Source: an uncultured Saprospiraceae bacterium
Lineage (GTDB): Bacteria; Bacteroidota; Bacteroidia; Chitinophagales; Saprospiraceae
Length of the DNA stretch: 50,714 nt
Assembly (NCBI GenBank): GCA_938002665.1
Contig: CALLAE010000094.1
Location: forward strand, 1-50,714
Direction: 5' to 3'
Shown: positions 17,000 through 24,626 of the stretch, piece by piece
How positions within the stretch are numbered: position 1 is the first letter of the stretch
Layout: each line of letters begins with the position of its first letter
Position numbers and translations under genes: made by a program
The notes under the pieces: generated by a model
What the model saw: the letters and a program-made list of their open reading frames with translations, nothing else
Databases searched by the model: none
Told to the model about the DNA's origin: nothing

Positions 17000-17527
17000 C
17001 GGCGGTAGATGAAATGGTCAAACAGAACATAGATGAAAAGTCAATAGTGTTCAGTGATAAGAGTGCCAATTATATATTTGGGGATATTTACGATACTTGG
17101 CTTGATGGTTATGAGACTTGGTTAGTAGATGTTGCAAAAAAGAGAAATGGAAAATCCTATTCAATAAGTACAGTTGGCGTCTACACTAGAAACTTGAGAT
17201 CTATTTTCAATAGCTATCTCTAAAGGTGCTATTCCCTCTGAGGGATGCCCTTCGGCAAACATAAGTATGTGCCACCTTAGAGCCTCAACCTAAAAAGAGC
17301 ACTTACTTTCAGAAAAATACAGGAATAAGATAAGCAAGAAGCTAGGTTTTGATTTCTCAGTTACCTACCAATATGCTTGACATAGTTATGCCTCAATTGC
17401 ACTAGACAAAGAAACAGATCTAAAGAAGATAAGTTCCACGCTAGACCACAAGTCCACTAAGACGACTGAAAAATATATCAGCTTCTTTGATAAGGATACC
17501 TGCGAGAGCACAGTAAAATTTAATTGA
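17000..17527 (+). pseudogene. Decayed tyrosine recombinase/integrase
   Basis: Pieces of one integrase family appear in order but in different frames. A SAM-like core-binding segment is at about 17085-17223 (ISTVGVYTRNLRSIFNSYL, then a stop). PFGKHKYVPP is followed by a stop and SLNLKRALTFRKI at about 17250-17325. A C-terminal catalytic part runs from about 17318 to 17527: NKISKKLGFDF, then A-stop-HSYASIALD, then KISSTLDHKSTKTTEKYISF. The conserved Arg of the A-R-H-S/T box is replaced by TGA at 17378-17380, a single change from CGA. Roughly 100 or more residues between the second and third pieces are missing. AAVDEMVKQNIDEKSIVFSD at the left resembles IS1595-type transposases, but weakly. It is non-functional. 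Confidence 0.75.
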
Positions 17528-17578
17528 TATGGGTTATAAGTCTAGGCTGAATGTTAGACATAAGGCCGGGGTGAAGAG

Positions 17579-18326
17579 CTAAGTCATTATGGCGTTATAT
17601 CTGTTTTGATATAGTACAAAAAAACAATAATAAAAAGACGCAACTGGAAATATCGGAAAGACTTCTAGCTTTTTCGCTTTGAGCCAATTAATGTGCTGTT
17701 TCTTTATTTCAACAACAGAATCATCTATTGATGCTATTCCAGTGTCAGTTTCGTAGCCATGTGGATTGGCCATGTCTAGTATCAAATTCATGGCTAAATA
17801 AAAACTCAATTCAGCATTAATGATCCTTCTTTGTTTTTTATCTAGAATTTGCCCGCCTATCTGAAAAGGTTGCTCTTTATTAGTAACCAATGCTGTGACT
17901 GAGCCCATTTTAAATTTGTTCACATTCTTAGGGACTAGTGGTTTTACGTCCCTGAGTAATATATGCTCATAAATGCCACCGATTTTTAAATGTGCATCAG
18001 GGTCAATTACTAAATGTAAATGTGAATTGTATGAATTAAATTGGTCTATACCTCGTTTAATCTCAGTTGTTCTTTTTTGGAGGTCAAATTTTGGATGTAT
18101 CACTCCTGACGCCACTATAATTAATTTTGGGTTATGCTTTAACCATAGCCATAGCAATATCTGAATTGCTCTTAGAGGTGAATAGCTCGATTCCGTCAGA
18201 ATTAACTTCACTATTATTTATCAGAAAACCCATAGCTCTAGCATAATCTACATCAACACCAGTGTCAACTATTGAGTTAGACTCAATATATGCTTTCAGC
18301 TCTTCCATTTTTTTTGCGAATTCCAT
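17579..18326 (-). pseudogene. Hypothetical island gene split by a frameshift
   Basis: From ATG 18326 the frame gives 64 residues (MEFAKKMEELKAYIESNSIV...) and stops at 18132. An overlapping second frame continues from the same region to the stop at 17579 (HNPKLIIVASGVIHPKFDLQ..., ~190 residues). The second frame has only a GTG in the overlap as start, and its first residues look unlike a real N-terminus, so one gene with a +1 or -1 shift near 18130-18145 is the simplest reading. I do not recognise the product; its tail has one hydrophobic segment. A promoter and palindromic leader lie upstream. A sequencing error or programmed frameshift are alternatives. Confidence 0.55.
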
Positions 18327-18362
18327 AACAGTTTGTTTAAGTAAAACTTAATCAGGTTGCAA

Positions 18363-18394
18363 AACCTAGGTTCCTTATCCTAAAATTAGGATAA
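18363..18394 (-). promoter_or_regulatory. Two palindromes in the leader of the frameshifted gene
   Basis: TTATCCTAA/TTAGGATAA (18375-18394, 2-bp centre) and AACCTAGGTT (18363-18372) lie between the -7 box at 18410-18417 and the ATG at 18326. They may act as operators or as a 5' UTR hairpin. Confidence 0.4.
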
Positions 18395-18409
18395 ATTTCA
18401 AAAGGAGCG

Positions 18410-18438
18410 CAAATGTATTTAGTTTCTTCTCCTTGCAA
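18410..18438 (-). promoter_or_regulatory. Putative promoter of the frameshifted island gene
   Basis: On the minus strand TTG (18436-18438), an 18-bp spacer, then TACATTTG (18410-18417). This is a slightly short version of the Bacteroidota consensus and is placed about 84 bp before the ATG. Confidence 0.55.
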
Positions 18439-18970
18439 CCCTTTTCGTTGAATATTAACAACAATCAGAACTTTTACGTTCCTGAAGGGGCCGTTTAACA
18501 GACAATTAGCTGTTAGGTACCTGCTTTGTCGAAATTTCAATGAAGATACTCCCGCTCTATACCTTTTCGATCGCCTAAATTGCAACTTTAACGTTCAAAT
18601 TGTTGGATTTAAGCCTTGTCTGCCTCTTATCAAATCACATTGGTTCTTTTCGCCTTAACTGTCATTGTTTTGGCTAATAGTCGCTCGTAACATTGCAATT
18701 ACAAAACATAATATTTATCAGCACTTCTAAAGAAATATTCACATTAAAAGAGTTATCGACAAAGTATATGAAGTATGCCAGCTTCAACCAGTAGACGTTT
18801 CAGCTTGTGATTTTACAAGACATCTTTTTTTTAGATTCTATCAGCTTGCCTTCTGAACGGACTTTAGTCCGAAGAGGACAGATTTAATTCACTAGCGGCT
18901 AAAAAGATGAGTGAAAATTTGGATGATGAAGACTAAGAAGAGAAAGTAATACAGTATCAAATAAAAAAGA
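18439..18970. other. Gene-free stretch of the island with short hairpins
   Basis: No convincing gene on either strand. Visible structures are TTTAACAG/CTGTTAGG-type dyad around 18493-18517, GAAC-GTAAAA-GTTC around 18470-18483, and the perfect palindrome CGGACTTTAGTCCG at 18858-18871. A short plus-strand frame ending SENLDDED near 18935 may be a scrap of coding sequence. Confidence 0.4.
18858..18871. repeat. REP-like palindrome CGGACTTTAGTCCG
   Basis: A perfect 6-bp inverted repeat with a TT centre. GGACTAAAGTCC-type palindromes occur as dispersed REP-like elements, sometimes with RAYT transposases, in Bacteroidota genomes. Only one copy lies in this window, so repeat status is inferred. Confidence 0.35.
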
Positions 18971-18995
18971 GGTTTCAAGCTATAAGCCTGAAACC
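18961..18995 (-). terminator. Terminator of tRNA-Asn
   Basis: The stem GGTTTCAAGC/GCCTGAAACC (18971-18995) is followed on the minus strand by TCTTTTTTAT. It begins 13 bp after the tRNA 3' end. Confidence 0.75.
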
Positions 18996-19008
18996 CCCGT
19001 ATCTAAAG

Positions 19009-19082
19009 CGCTTCCTCAAGGACTTGAACCTTGGACCCTCTGATTAACAGTCAGATGCTCTAACCAGCTGAGCTAAGGAAGC
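19009..19082 (-). tRNA. tRNA-Asn (anticodon GUU), CCA not encoded
   Basis: Cloverleaf on the minus strand: acceptor GCTTCCT/AGGAAGC, D stem GCTC/GAGC, anticodon stem TCTGA/TCAGA with loop CTGTTAA (anticodon GTT), T stem CAAGG/CCTTG around TTCAAGT, discriminator G. The next bases are CTT, so CCA must be added after transcription, unlike tRNA-Val in this window. Confidence 0.97.
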
Positions 19083-19100
19083 GTGCTGTATAAGCGGTGG

Positions 19101-19131
19101 CAAAAATATGTGGATTATCCTAGTTCTGCAA
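19101..19131 (-). promoter_or_regulatory. Bacteroidota-type promoter of tRNA-Asn
   Basis: Minus strand TTG (19129-19131), a 20-bp spacer, then TATTTTTG (19101-19108), 18 bp before the tRNA 5' end. It uses the same architecture as the tRNA-Val and rpmH promoters. Confidence 0.8.
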
Positions 19132-19351
19132 TCTTTTAGAAGGTAATTTTTACTTCTTATATCCATTACATATTCTCATATATATAAGCCCCTATATGCA
19201 AGTCCTTATTTAACGCTTTTGACTAAACATGGCGAATAGCCTTGTTCTACAGCCAATTCCTTGCCTAAAGTTCTAATCGCACCTAATTTGCAGTCTGATT
19301 GCTAATAAGAACATTAAGAGCAATTCTCAATATTAAGGGTGTTAATGATAA

Positions 19352-19375
19352 GGTCCTCGGAAAAGTTCGAGGACC
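19352..19375 (-). terminator. Terminator after the TPR gene
   Basis: A perfect 8-bp stem GGTCCTCG/CGAGGACC with an 8-nt loop lies 27 bp after the TPR stop. The following T-tract is weak on the minus strand (TTATCATT) and better on the plus strand (TATCTTTTAACTTTT). Confidence 0.6.
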
Positions 19376-19402
19376 TATCTTTTAACTTTTAAAGTCAATT
19401 AT

Positions 19403-20908
19403 TTACCTCTCCTCCAGTCTTTGTAGTCCAGAACGGGCTTTTTGATGAAGACTCTTTTTATATTCCTTAGGATTTATCTTTAGGCAAGCTGTATAAGAAG
19501 CTATAGCCTTTTCATACTCACGGATCGACTCATAGATCAGTCCAGTATTCAGAGCTGCGCTACAAGCAAAATACATAGGTTGCTCCGCACCATTATCTAT
19601 TGTTACACGGTAGTTCTCTAGGGCTTCAGGGTAATTTTTTAACGCTTGGGTAATTCTGCCCATCCTGTAGCTAAACTCTATGGCATACTTACTTGCTCCA
19701 GTATATCTGTAAGCCTTCTGCACTAGTAAAGCATATGCTTTCTCGTGATAACCGCCGTCAGATAAGAGTCTGGCACGCAGTAGGTCAGGATCAGGCATCT
19801 CATGTGATGCCTCCTCCCGCTTGGCTTGTTGGTCACCATCTACAAGGTCATGACCTTGTTTTTTGACCTGGCTCAGATAATACTTGTAACCTGGGATATC
19901 TTCCTCAAAAACCAACTTTGACCAAGCCAATTTCTGATACGCTTCCTTGATATAGTGTCGACCTTGAAAATTTTCAAGATAAATACGGATGTGTGCTAAG
20001 GCAGTAGGGTCTAGCTTGCGCAGTTTGCAGAGGCCTATTTGTAAGTCCATATAGGGGAATGAGGCATAATCAGCTCCCACAGGCTTTCCCTCAAGGGTGC
20101 TCAGTGCCTTCTCATTCAGACCACTGCGCTGGTATATTTTAGAGACAAGGAAGGCGGAGAGTAAGCTTGTTTTAGGTTGTAGTCTAGCTTTTTTGAGATA
20201 GGCTAGTGCAGCAGCTTTGTCATTGGCTTGGTACATGAGGATGTACAGGTAGATGGCGTCTACCTCTTCTTTAAATAGGAAGCCAGGCTTTGCATGAGAA
20301 TAGCTTATAACTTCTTCTATTTCGCTAAGACCTTGTTGTAGGGAGCCATTGATGCCGAATAGTTTTTTTAGTATACTTGGGATAGAGACGGTTTCCGCTA
20401 GCGAGTGGATGACACTGAGACTTTTTTTATTGAGTATAAAATCTGGGAAGGCACTCTGATTTTCTTTCAGTAGGTTATAGGCAGATAAGATTTCTTTTGC
20501 GGACTTGAATAACTGATCGAACTTAGAACGATTGATGGCAGAATGGAGTTGGATTTCTGCAAGAGCGAATTTCTTGTAGGGGTTATCATCAGGGAGCCGT
20601 GACCTAAGCTGGTGGAGATAAGATTCTTTCTTTTTCTGTGCTTGCTTAAAATAGGCTTCGTCCTCAGAGATAAAGAGTTGGAAGAAATCCTTGTAGCTGT
20701 ATAGGTGCAGATAAGAAAGATTATAGGGCTCTGCTTTTATGCGCTCATCTAAGGACTCAGTTGCCTTATCTAACTTCAGATCGATGATGTCTTGGTAGAT
20801 TTGTTGTCCCTGTTCTGTGTACTGGAAAGTATACGCTTGGCTACTCAAGGTCGAGTGGGCCAGGGTGATGGCAAAAAGTAGTATGCTTAACTTAGCTAAG
20901 TGTCTCAT
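19403..20908 (-). CDS. Secreted or periplasmic tetratricopeptide-repeat protein
   Basis: A 501-residue protein. ATG 20908 is chosen because it begins a signal peptide (MRHLAKLSILLFAITLAHS) and is preceded by AAGGAG with 6-bp spacing. A longer form from 20986 lacks both. Helical TPR-type repeats fill the protein, clearest at the C-terminus (ALKNYPEALENYRVTIDNG, CLKINPKEYKKSLHQKA). TPRs mediate protein contacts, so the role is probably scaffold or assembly at the periplasmic side; no partner is evident. It is monocistronic, flanked by a terminator. Confidence 0.85.
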   Translation of the reverse strand: MRHLAKLSILLFAITLAHSTLSSQAYTFQYTEQGQQIYQDIIDLKLDKATESLDERIKAEPYNLSYLHLYSYKDFFQLFISEDEAYFKQAQKKKESYLHQLRSRLPDDNPYKKFALAEIQLHSAINRSKFDQLFKSAKEILSAYNLLKENQSAFPDFILNKKSLSVIHSLAETVSIPSILKKLFGINGSLQQGLSEIEEVISYSHAKPGFLFKEEVDAIYLYILMYQANDKAAALAYLKKARLQPKTSLLSAFLVSKIYQRSGLNEKALSTLEGKPVGADYASFPYMDLQIGLCKLRKLDPTALAHIRIYLENFQGRHYIKEAYQKLAWSKLVFEEDIPGYKYYLSQVKKQGHDLVDGDQQAKREEASHEMPDPDLLRARLLSDGGYHEKAYALLVQKAYRYTGASKYAIEFSYRMGRITQALKNYPEALENYRVTIDNGAEQPMYFACSAALNTGLIYESIREYEKAIASYTACLKINPKEYKKSLHQKARSGLQRLEER

Positions 20909-20914
20909 TATCCA

Positions 20915-20920
20915 CTCCTT
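20915..20920 (-). promoter_or_regulatory. Strong Shine-Dalgarno before the TPR gene
   Basis: AAGGAG with 6-bp spacing to the ATG at 20908. It is unusual in this window, where most starts lack one, and it decides the start of this gene. Confidence 0.6.
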
Positions 20921-21041
20921 AAGGAGTAAGTGCTGATACCAAAAGTAAGCAATATGCGGGTGGCATGTCGGTTTAGTAGAGGCCATTAAAAAAGCCCGAA
21001 CATAGATGCTCAGGCTTTAGTTTTTTCCTATTATACAGGCT

Positions 21042-21809
21042 CTAAGCCATTTCTTCTTCTGCTATTCCAGCTATATCGTGATCTATCAGTACTCTTCCAC
21101 AGTGTTCACAGGCAAGAATTTCTTTTCTCATACCTATTTCTATCTGTAGCTGTGGTGGTATTCTATTGAAGCAGCCTCCACAAGACCCTCTTCTATAGGT
21201 GACTACTGCTAATCCATTTCTGTAAGCATGTCTTGCTTTGTCATATGCCTTTAGCAACCTGTCTTCTATTTTAGCTCTCTGCTTTTCAGACTTGTTCTTA
21301 AGGGTAGTCTCTTCCTTCTCAGTTTTTTCTATAATCTTTTCTAACTCCTCTTTTTTCTGAGCAAGGTCAGCATTTTTAGTCTCTTTCTTTTCTGCTGTTA
21401 CAGTTAGAATTTCTTGCTTCTTATCTTTTTCGTCAGTTGCTTCTTTAATTCTCTTTTGAGACAGCTGGACTTCTAGCCCTTGTAGTTCTATCTCTTTTTG
21501 TAGAGCCTCGAATTCTCTGTTATTCTTTACATCATCTAGCTGCTTCGTATATCTTTCACTCAAGGTTTCAGCAGTCTTGATGTTCTCATTGTGCTTTGCA
21601 ATTTTCTCGTCTATGTCAGCGATTTGGCTATTGAGCTTTTCTATTCTTGTATTGATACCAGATATCTCATCTTCCAGATCACTCACTTCTATAGGAAGTG
21701 CACCTTTGAGTAATTTTACCTCATCGGTTTTAGAATCTATCGACTGTAACGCAAATAGATCTCTTAGTTTTTCTTCGACGGTTGTTGATACTACTTTCTT
21801 CTTTGCCAT
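21042..21809 (-). CDS. Coiled-coil protein with C4 zinc ribbon (zf-RING_7 type)
   Basis: A 255-residue cytoplasmic protein. Residues ~30-200 are a long charged coiled coil. The tail is a zinc ribbon with Cys210, Cys213, Cys234 and Cys237 (SCGGCFNRIP and ACEHCGRVL). This architecture is widespread in bacteria and usually sits beside Nif3-like genes, as here (27 bp). Nucleic-acid or protein binding is proposed for the family, but its function is not settled. Confidence 0.9.
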   Translation of the reverse strand: MAKKKVVSTTVEEKLRDLFALQSIDSKTDEVKLLKGALPIEVSDLEDEISGINTRIEKLNSQIADIDEKIAKHNENIKTAETLSERYTKQLDDVKNNREFEALQKEIELQGLEVQLSQKRIKEATDEKDKKQEILTVTAEKKETKNADLAQKKEELEKIIEKTEKEETTLKNKSEKQRAKIEDRLLKAYDKARHAYRNGLAVVTYRRGSCGGCFNRIPPQLQIEIGMRKEILACEHCGRVLIDHDIAGIAEEEMA

Positions 21810-21836
21810 ATCTAAGATTTTTGGTGGATTTCCTAC

Positions 21837-22628
21837 CTATTTGAGATATAGGACAGGATTTGTGTTCACTTTCGTATAATGGGCTGCAAAAATAGTAAAT
21901 TTCTTGGTCAATAGTTGCCATAGCATTTGAGTCGTAAACTGCTCACTTTCAAAGTGTCCGATGTCTGCAATGACTATCTGTCCATCTGCATCAAAGAACT
22001 CGTGATACTTGAAATCTGAGGAGATAAAAAGGTCAGCACCTTTAGAGATAGCATCTGGGAGCAAAAAACGACCAGATCCACCACAAATGGCCACTCTTGT
22101 GACCTTTTTGCCTCTTAACTTGGTGTATTTGATACATTCTACCACCATTTTGGCCTTCAAATGCTCCAAAAAAGCCATCTCGTCCATAGCTTCTATTCTT
22201 CCTATGACCCCTGAGCCTACTTTTTCATCTCCTAACCCCACCTTAGGTCGGAGTATTTCGACATGTTGTAAGCCTAGAATCTTGGCAATATTAGTATTCA
22301 CGCCATGCTCATAGACATTGTCTAAATTGGTATGGATGGCAAAAAGATTGAGATCATTTTTGATAGCTAGTTTTATGATCCTCTGGACATAGTTACTATC
22401 GGTCAGTCTTTTGACACCACCAAAAATGATAGGATGATGAGAAATAATCAGATTACAACCCCGGCTGATGGCCTCTTCCAGAACCGCCTCCGTCACATCT
22501 AGGCTCACCAGGGCAGCCCTTATTTCATCTTCATAGGAACCGACTAGTAGGCCACTGTTATCGTACTCTTCCTGATATTGGTTGGGGGCGATGGTATGCA
22601 GATAATCTATGACTTCCCTTACTTTCAT
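21837..22628 (-). CDS. Nif3-like dinuclear metal centre protein (GTP cyclohydrolase I type 2 homolog family)
   Basis: A 263-residue member of the DUF34/Nif3 family. Metal-binding motifs are ISHHPIIFGG (paired His), HTNLDNVYEHG (Asp) and a C-terminal DIGHFESEQ (His, Glu). It has the short form, without the PII-like insert seen in longer homologs. Members form toroidal hexamers with two metals; proposed roles include metal insertion and hydrolysis, none firm. It lies 9 bp after rfaE2 within the panC-to-zinc-ribbon operon. Confidence 0.93.
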   Translation of the reverse strand: MKVREVIDYLHTIAPNQYQEEYDNSGLLVGSYEDEIRAALVSLDVTEAVLEEAISRGCNLIISHHPIIFGGVKRLTDSNYVQRIIKLAIKNDLNLFAIHTNLDNVYEHGVNTNIAKILGLQHVEILRPKVGLGDEKVGSGVIGRIEAMDEMAFLEHLKAKMVVECIKYTKLRGKKVTRVAICGGSGRFLLPDAISKGADLFISSDFKYHEFFDADGQIVIADIGHFESEQFTTQMLWQLLTKKFTIFAAHYTKVNTNPVLYLK

Positions 22629-22637
22629 AATTCTAAG

Positions 22638-23111
22638 TTATAGCTTCTTGATCTTATCTATAATTGCGCTGGAGGAGTAGCCTTGCTTAAAAGGTATTAC
22701 CTCTACTTTTCCACCCTTGCTTTCTACAAAATCAGCTCCTACTATATCTTCTTTACGATAGTCGCCACCTTTGACTAAAAACCGAGGCAGGACTAGTTTA
22801 ATCAATTCCATAGGTGTCTCTTCATCAAAATCTACTACAAGATCTACTGACTGTAAGGCTGCGAGCATAGCCATCCTATCTGCTAAGCCGTGTATGGGTC
22901 TGGTGTCGCCTTTGAGTTTCTGGACTGACGCGTCTGAGTTGACGCCTACGATCAGAAAGTCTCCTAGTGCCTTGGCTGCGGCTAGGTATTCAGCATGTCC
23001 GGGATGCAAAAGGTCAAAACAACCATTGGTAAATACTAGGTCTAGATCCATCTTCCTAAGCATGTCCAACTCTTGATGCAGCTTTTGGGCAGTGGTGATT
23101 TTCCCATACAT
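22638..23111 (-). CDS. rfaE2: D-glycero-beta-D-manno-heptose 1-phosphate adenylyltransferase
   Basis: A 157-residue nucleotidyltransferase that activates heptose-1-phosphate with ATP to give ADP-heptose for LPS core. TNGCFDLLHPGHAEYL is the GCFD/HxGH active site, GVNSDASVQKLKGDTRPI and KGGDYRKEDIVGA are family motifs. It is stand-alone (not fused to the kinase as in HldE), so the kinase should lie elsewhere. Together with lpxH in this window it supports a lipid-A-based outer membrane. Confidence 0.93.
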   Translation of the reverse strand: MYGKITTAQKLHQELDMLRKMDLDLVFTNGCFDLLHPGHAEYLAAAKALGDFLIVGVNSDASVQKLKGDTRPIHGLADRMAMLAALQSVDLVVDFDEETPMELIKLVLPRFLVKGGDYRKEDIVGADFVESKGGKVEVIPFKQGYSSSAIIDKIKKL

Positions 23112-23120
23112 AGGGCAAGA

Positions 23121-24158
23121 TTATTTTCTATTGAAAAAAGGTAAGGCTATAAAGAAGAACAGACCGAAGATAATATTCCCGAATATATTGATGGTAAAGA
23201 AGACTATGTTAGAGAAGGAGAATGCATCGGCGCCATTGATTCCATAGATAATGAGGCCCTGACTGATAAGGAGGTGGTAGCTACCCATTCCTCCTGGTGA
23301 AGGGAAGACCATCCCTAGAGTCCCAAAGACAAAGACTATCAGGCCCGCAACAGGCCCTAGATGGGCTACGGGCTCGAAAGAAAAGAAACAGAGATAGGTC
23401 ATAAGATAGTACATCAGCCATATGCCTACTGTATATAGGACGAGCAAGGGCAAGCTTTTTACCTTTCTCAGTGAACCAAAACCATCCTTAAATCCAGTCC
23501 ATAAGGTTTGGAATTTCTTGAGAACAGGGTTATCAAAATTCTTTTTTTGTAAAATGAGGTTGAGGATAAAAATGCCGATAAGGCCTACTAGCGCTATGCC
23601 ACCTAACAAGTAAAGTTTCTCATTGCTTGGTGCTACAAAGTTTTCTCTAAAGTAATCTCTGAAAGTGCCGAAGGAAAGTAAGAGTGATAGCCCTATGACA
23701 AAGAGGAGGGCAATAACATCTAGAATTCTGTCGACCACTACAGTACCAGCAACTTTTTCAAATGGGATATCTTCATATTTAGAAAGGGTGCCAGTCTTGA
23801 TAAGTTCGCCTATACGAGGGAAAGCCATGTTAGTAAAATAGCCTATCATAAGTGCGCCTATAGAATTGAATACTTTAGGCTTGTAACCTAAGGGTTCTAG
23901 CATCTGATTCCATCTCAGGGCTCTGAAAACATTGCTCAACATATACAGAACGATGATGACGAGTAACCATATAACTTTGACGGATTTGAAATCCTGCCAT
24001 ATCTTATCTATCAGGGAACATTCTGATTCTGGAATACCTTTCTTAGCACATTCTTCTAGATAAGAACCTTCAAAATTTTTGAATAGTACATAGAAAATAA
24101 TGAGGCCTATGCCTACGAAGATGATAAACTTGAGAACAGATTTTATGGAGACCTTCAC
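23121..24158 (-). CDS. Flippase-like integral membrane protein (LPG synthase TM family)
   Basis: A 345-residue polytopic protein with about eight membrane segments. NVFRALRWNQMLEPLGYKP, AFPRIGELIKTGTLSKYE and FPSPGGMGSYHLL are signature stretches of the UPF0104/lysylphosphatidylglycerol synthase transmembrane family (PF03706). The catalytic aminoacyl-transfer domain is absent, so it probably moves a lipid or polyprenyl-linked glycan rather than making lysyl-PG. It lies 10 bp after panD and 9 bp before rfaE2. Confidence 0.88.
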   Translation of the reverse strand: MKVSIKSVLKFIIFVGIGLIIFYVLFKNFEGSYLEECAKKGIPESECSLIDKIWQDFKSVKVIWLLVIIVLYMLSNVFRALRWNQMLEPLGYKPKVFNSIGALMIGYFTNMAFPRIGELIKTGTLSKYEDIPFEKVAGTVVVDRILDVIALLFVIGLSLLLSFGTFRDYFRENFVAPSNEKLYLLGGIALVGLIGIFILNLILQKKNFDNPVLKKFQTLWTGFKDGFGSLRKVKSLPLLVLYTVGIWLMYYLMTYLCFFSFEPVAHLGPVAGLIVFVFGTLGMVFPSPGGMGSYHLLISQGLIIYGINGADAFSFSNIVFFTINIFGNIIFGLFFFIALPFFNRK

Positions 24159-24168
24159 TAGAAGAGCT

Positions 24169-24516
24169 CTAAGCTAATTGGTTCTTCTCAGTAGGGAAGA
24201 CGGTAATAGCTTTGTGGTTTTTTGCTTCTTCTGGTGTCATCCACCCATAAGAAATGATGATGACGATGTCTCCTACTTCGCATTTTCTAGCAGCTGCGCC
24301 ATTAAGGCAGATAACACCAGAGCCTCTTTCGCCAGTGATGACATAAGTCTCTAGTCTTTCACCATTGTTATTATTAACAATCTGGACGCGTTCGCCATCC
24401 ATGATGTTGGCAGCTTCTAGTAAGGCCTCGTCTATGGTGATAGAACCCACATAATTGAGATTGGCCTGTGTAATGGTGGCCCTGTGTATCTTTGACTTGT
24501 GTATCTGTAGTAACAT
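24169..24516 (-). CDS. panD: Aspartate 1-decarboxylase proenzyme
   Basis: A 115-residue pyruvoyl enzyme that makes beta-alanine from aspartate for pantothenate synthesis. The self-cleavage site is Gly24-Ser25 in NYVGSITID, and conserved [20 protein letters not shown] follows. Upstream, TAAATTTG ends only 5 bp before the ATG, so the mRNA may be almost leaderless. It follows panC with a 110-bp gap, so the two beta-alanine steps are adjacent. Confidence 0.96.
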   Translation of the reverse strand: MLLQIHKSKIHRATITQANLNYVGSITIDEALLEAANIMDGERVQIVNNNNGERLETYVITGERGSGVICLNGAAARKCEVGDIVIIISYGWMTPEEAKNHKAITVFPTEKNQLA

Positions 24517-24626
24517 GGGCGCAAATTTATATAAAAAGACGCTGCCAAGTTTAAGTTTAAGTCGAACTTTAAGTCTTAAAGTATGGGTAAATCAGTATAA
24601 ACTTAATCTTCTACTTGTACCTAGAC

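Larger units (their letters stand above)
19083..19402. other. Gap holding the tRNA-Asn promoter and a terminator
   Basis: Besides the tRNA promoter (19101-19131) and the hairpin at 19352-19375, I see no gene or repeat here. Confidence 0.5.

Noticed and set aside
16984-17090. IS1595-type transposase fragment (KQNIDEKSIVFSDKSANYI).
   Set aside because: The resemblance is limited to ~30 residues and merges into the integrase remnant. It is kept only as a note within that pseudogene.
18480-18520. Integron attC-like site (RYYYAAC and GTTRRRY cores in TTTAACAG...CTGTTAGG).
   Set aside because: The two cores are only about 26 bp apart end to end, far shorter than attC sites, and no integron integrase or cassette array is present. 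It is better described as a small hairpin.
18352-18585. A 77-residue minus-strand reading frame starting MQFRRSKRYR.
   Set aside because: It spans the promoter and leader palindromes of the frameshifted gene and has an odd, repeat-like composition; no coding support.
18961-19082. tRNA-Asn as the attachment site of the Abi/integrase island.
   Set aside because: The tRNA is followed directly by a good terminator of its own, and I found no second copy of the tRNA 3' end near 15.5-16.7 kb.
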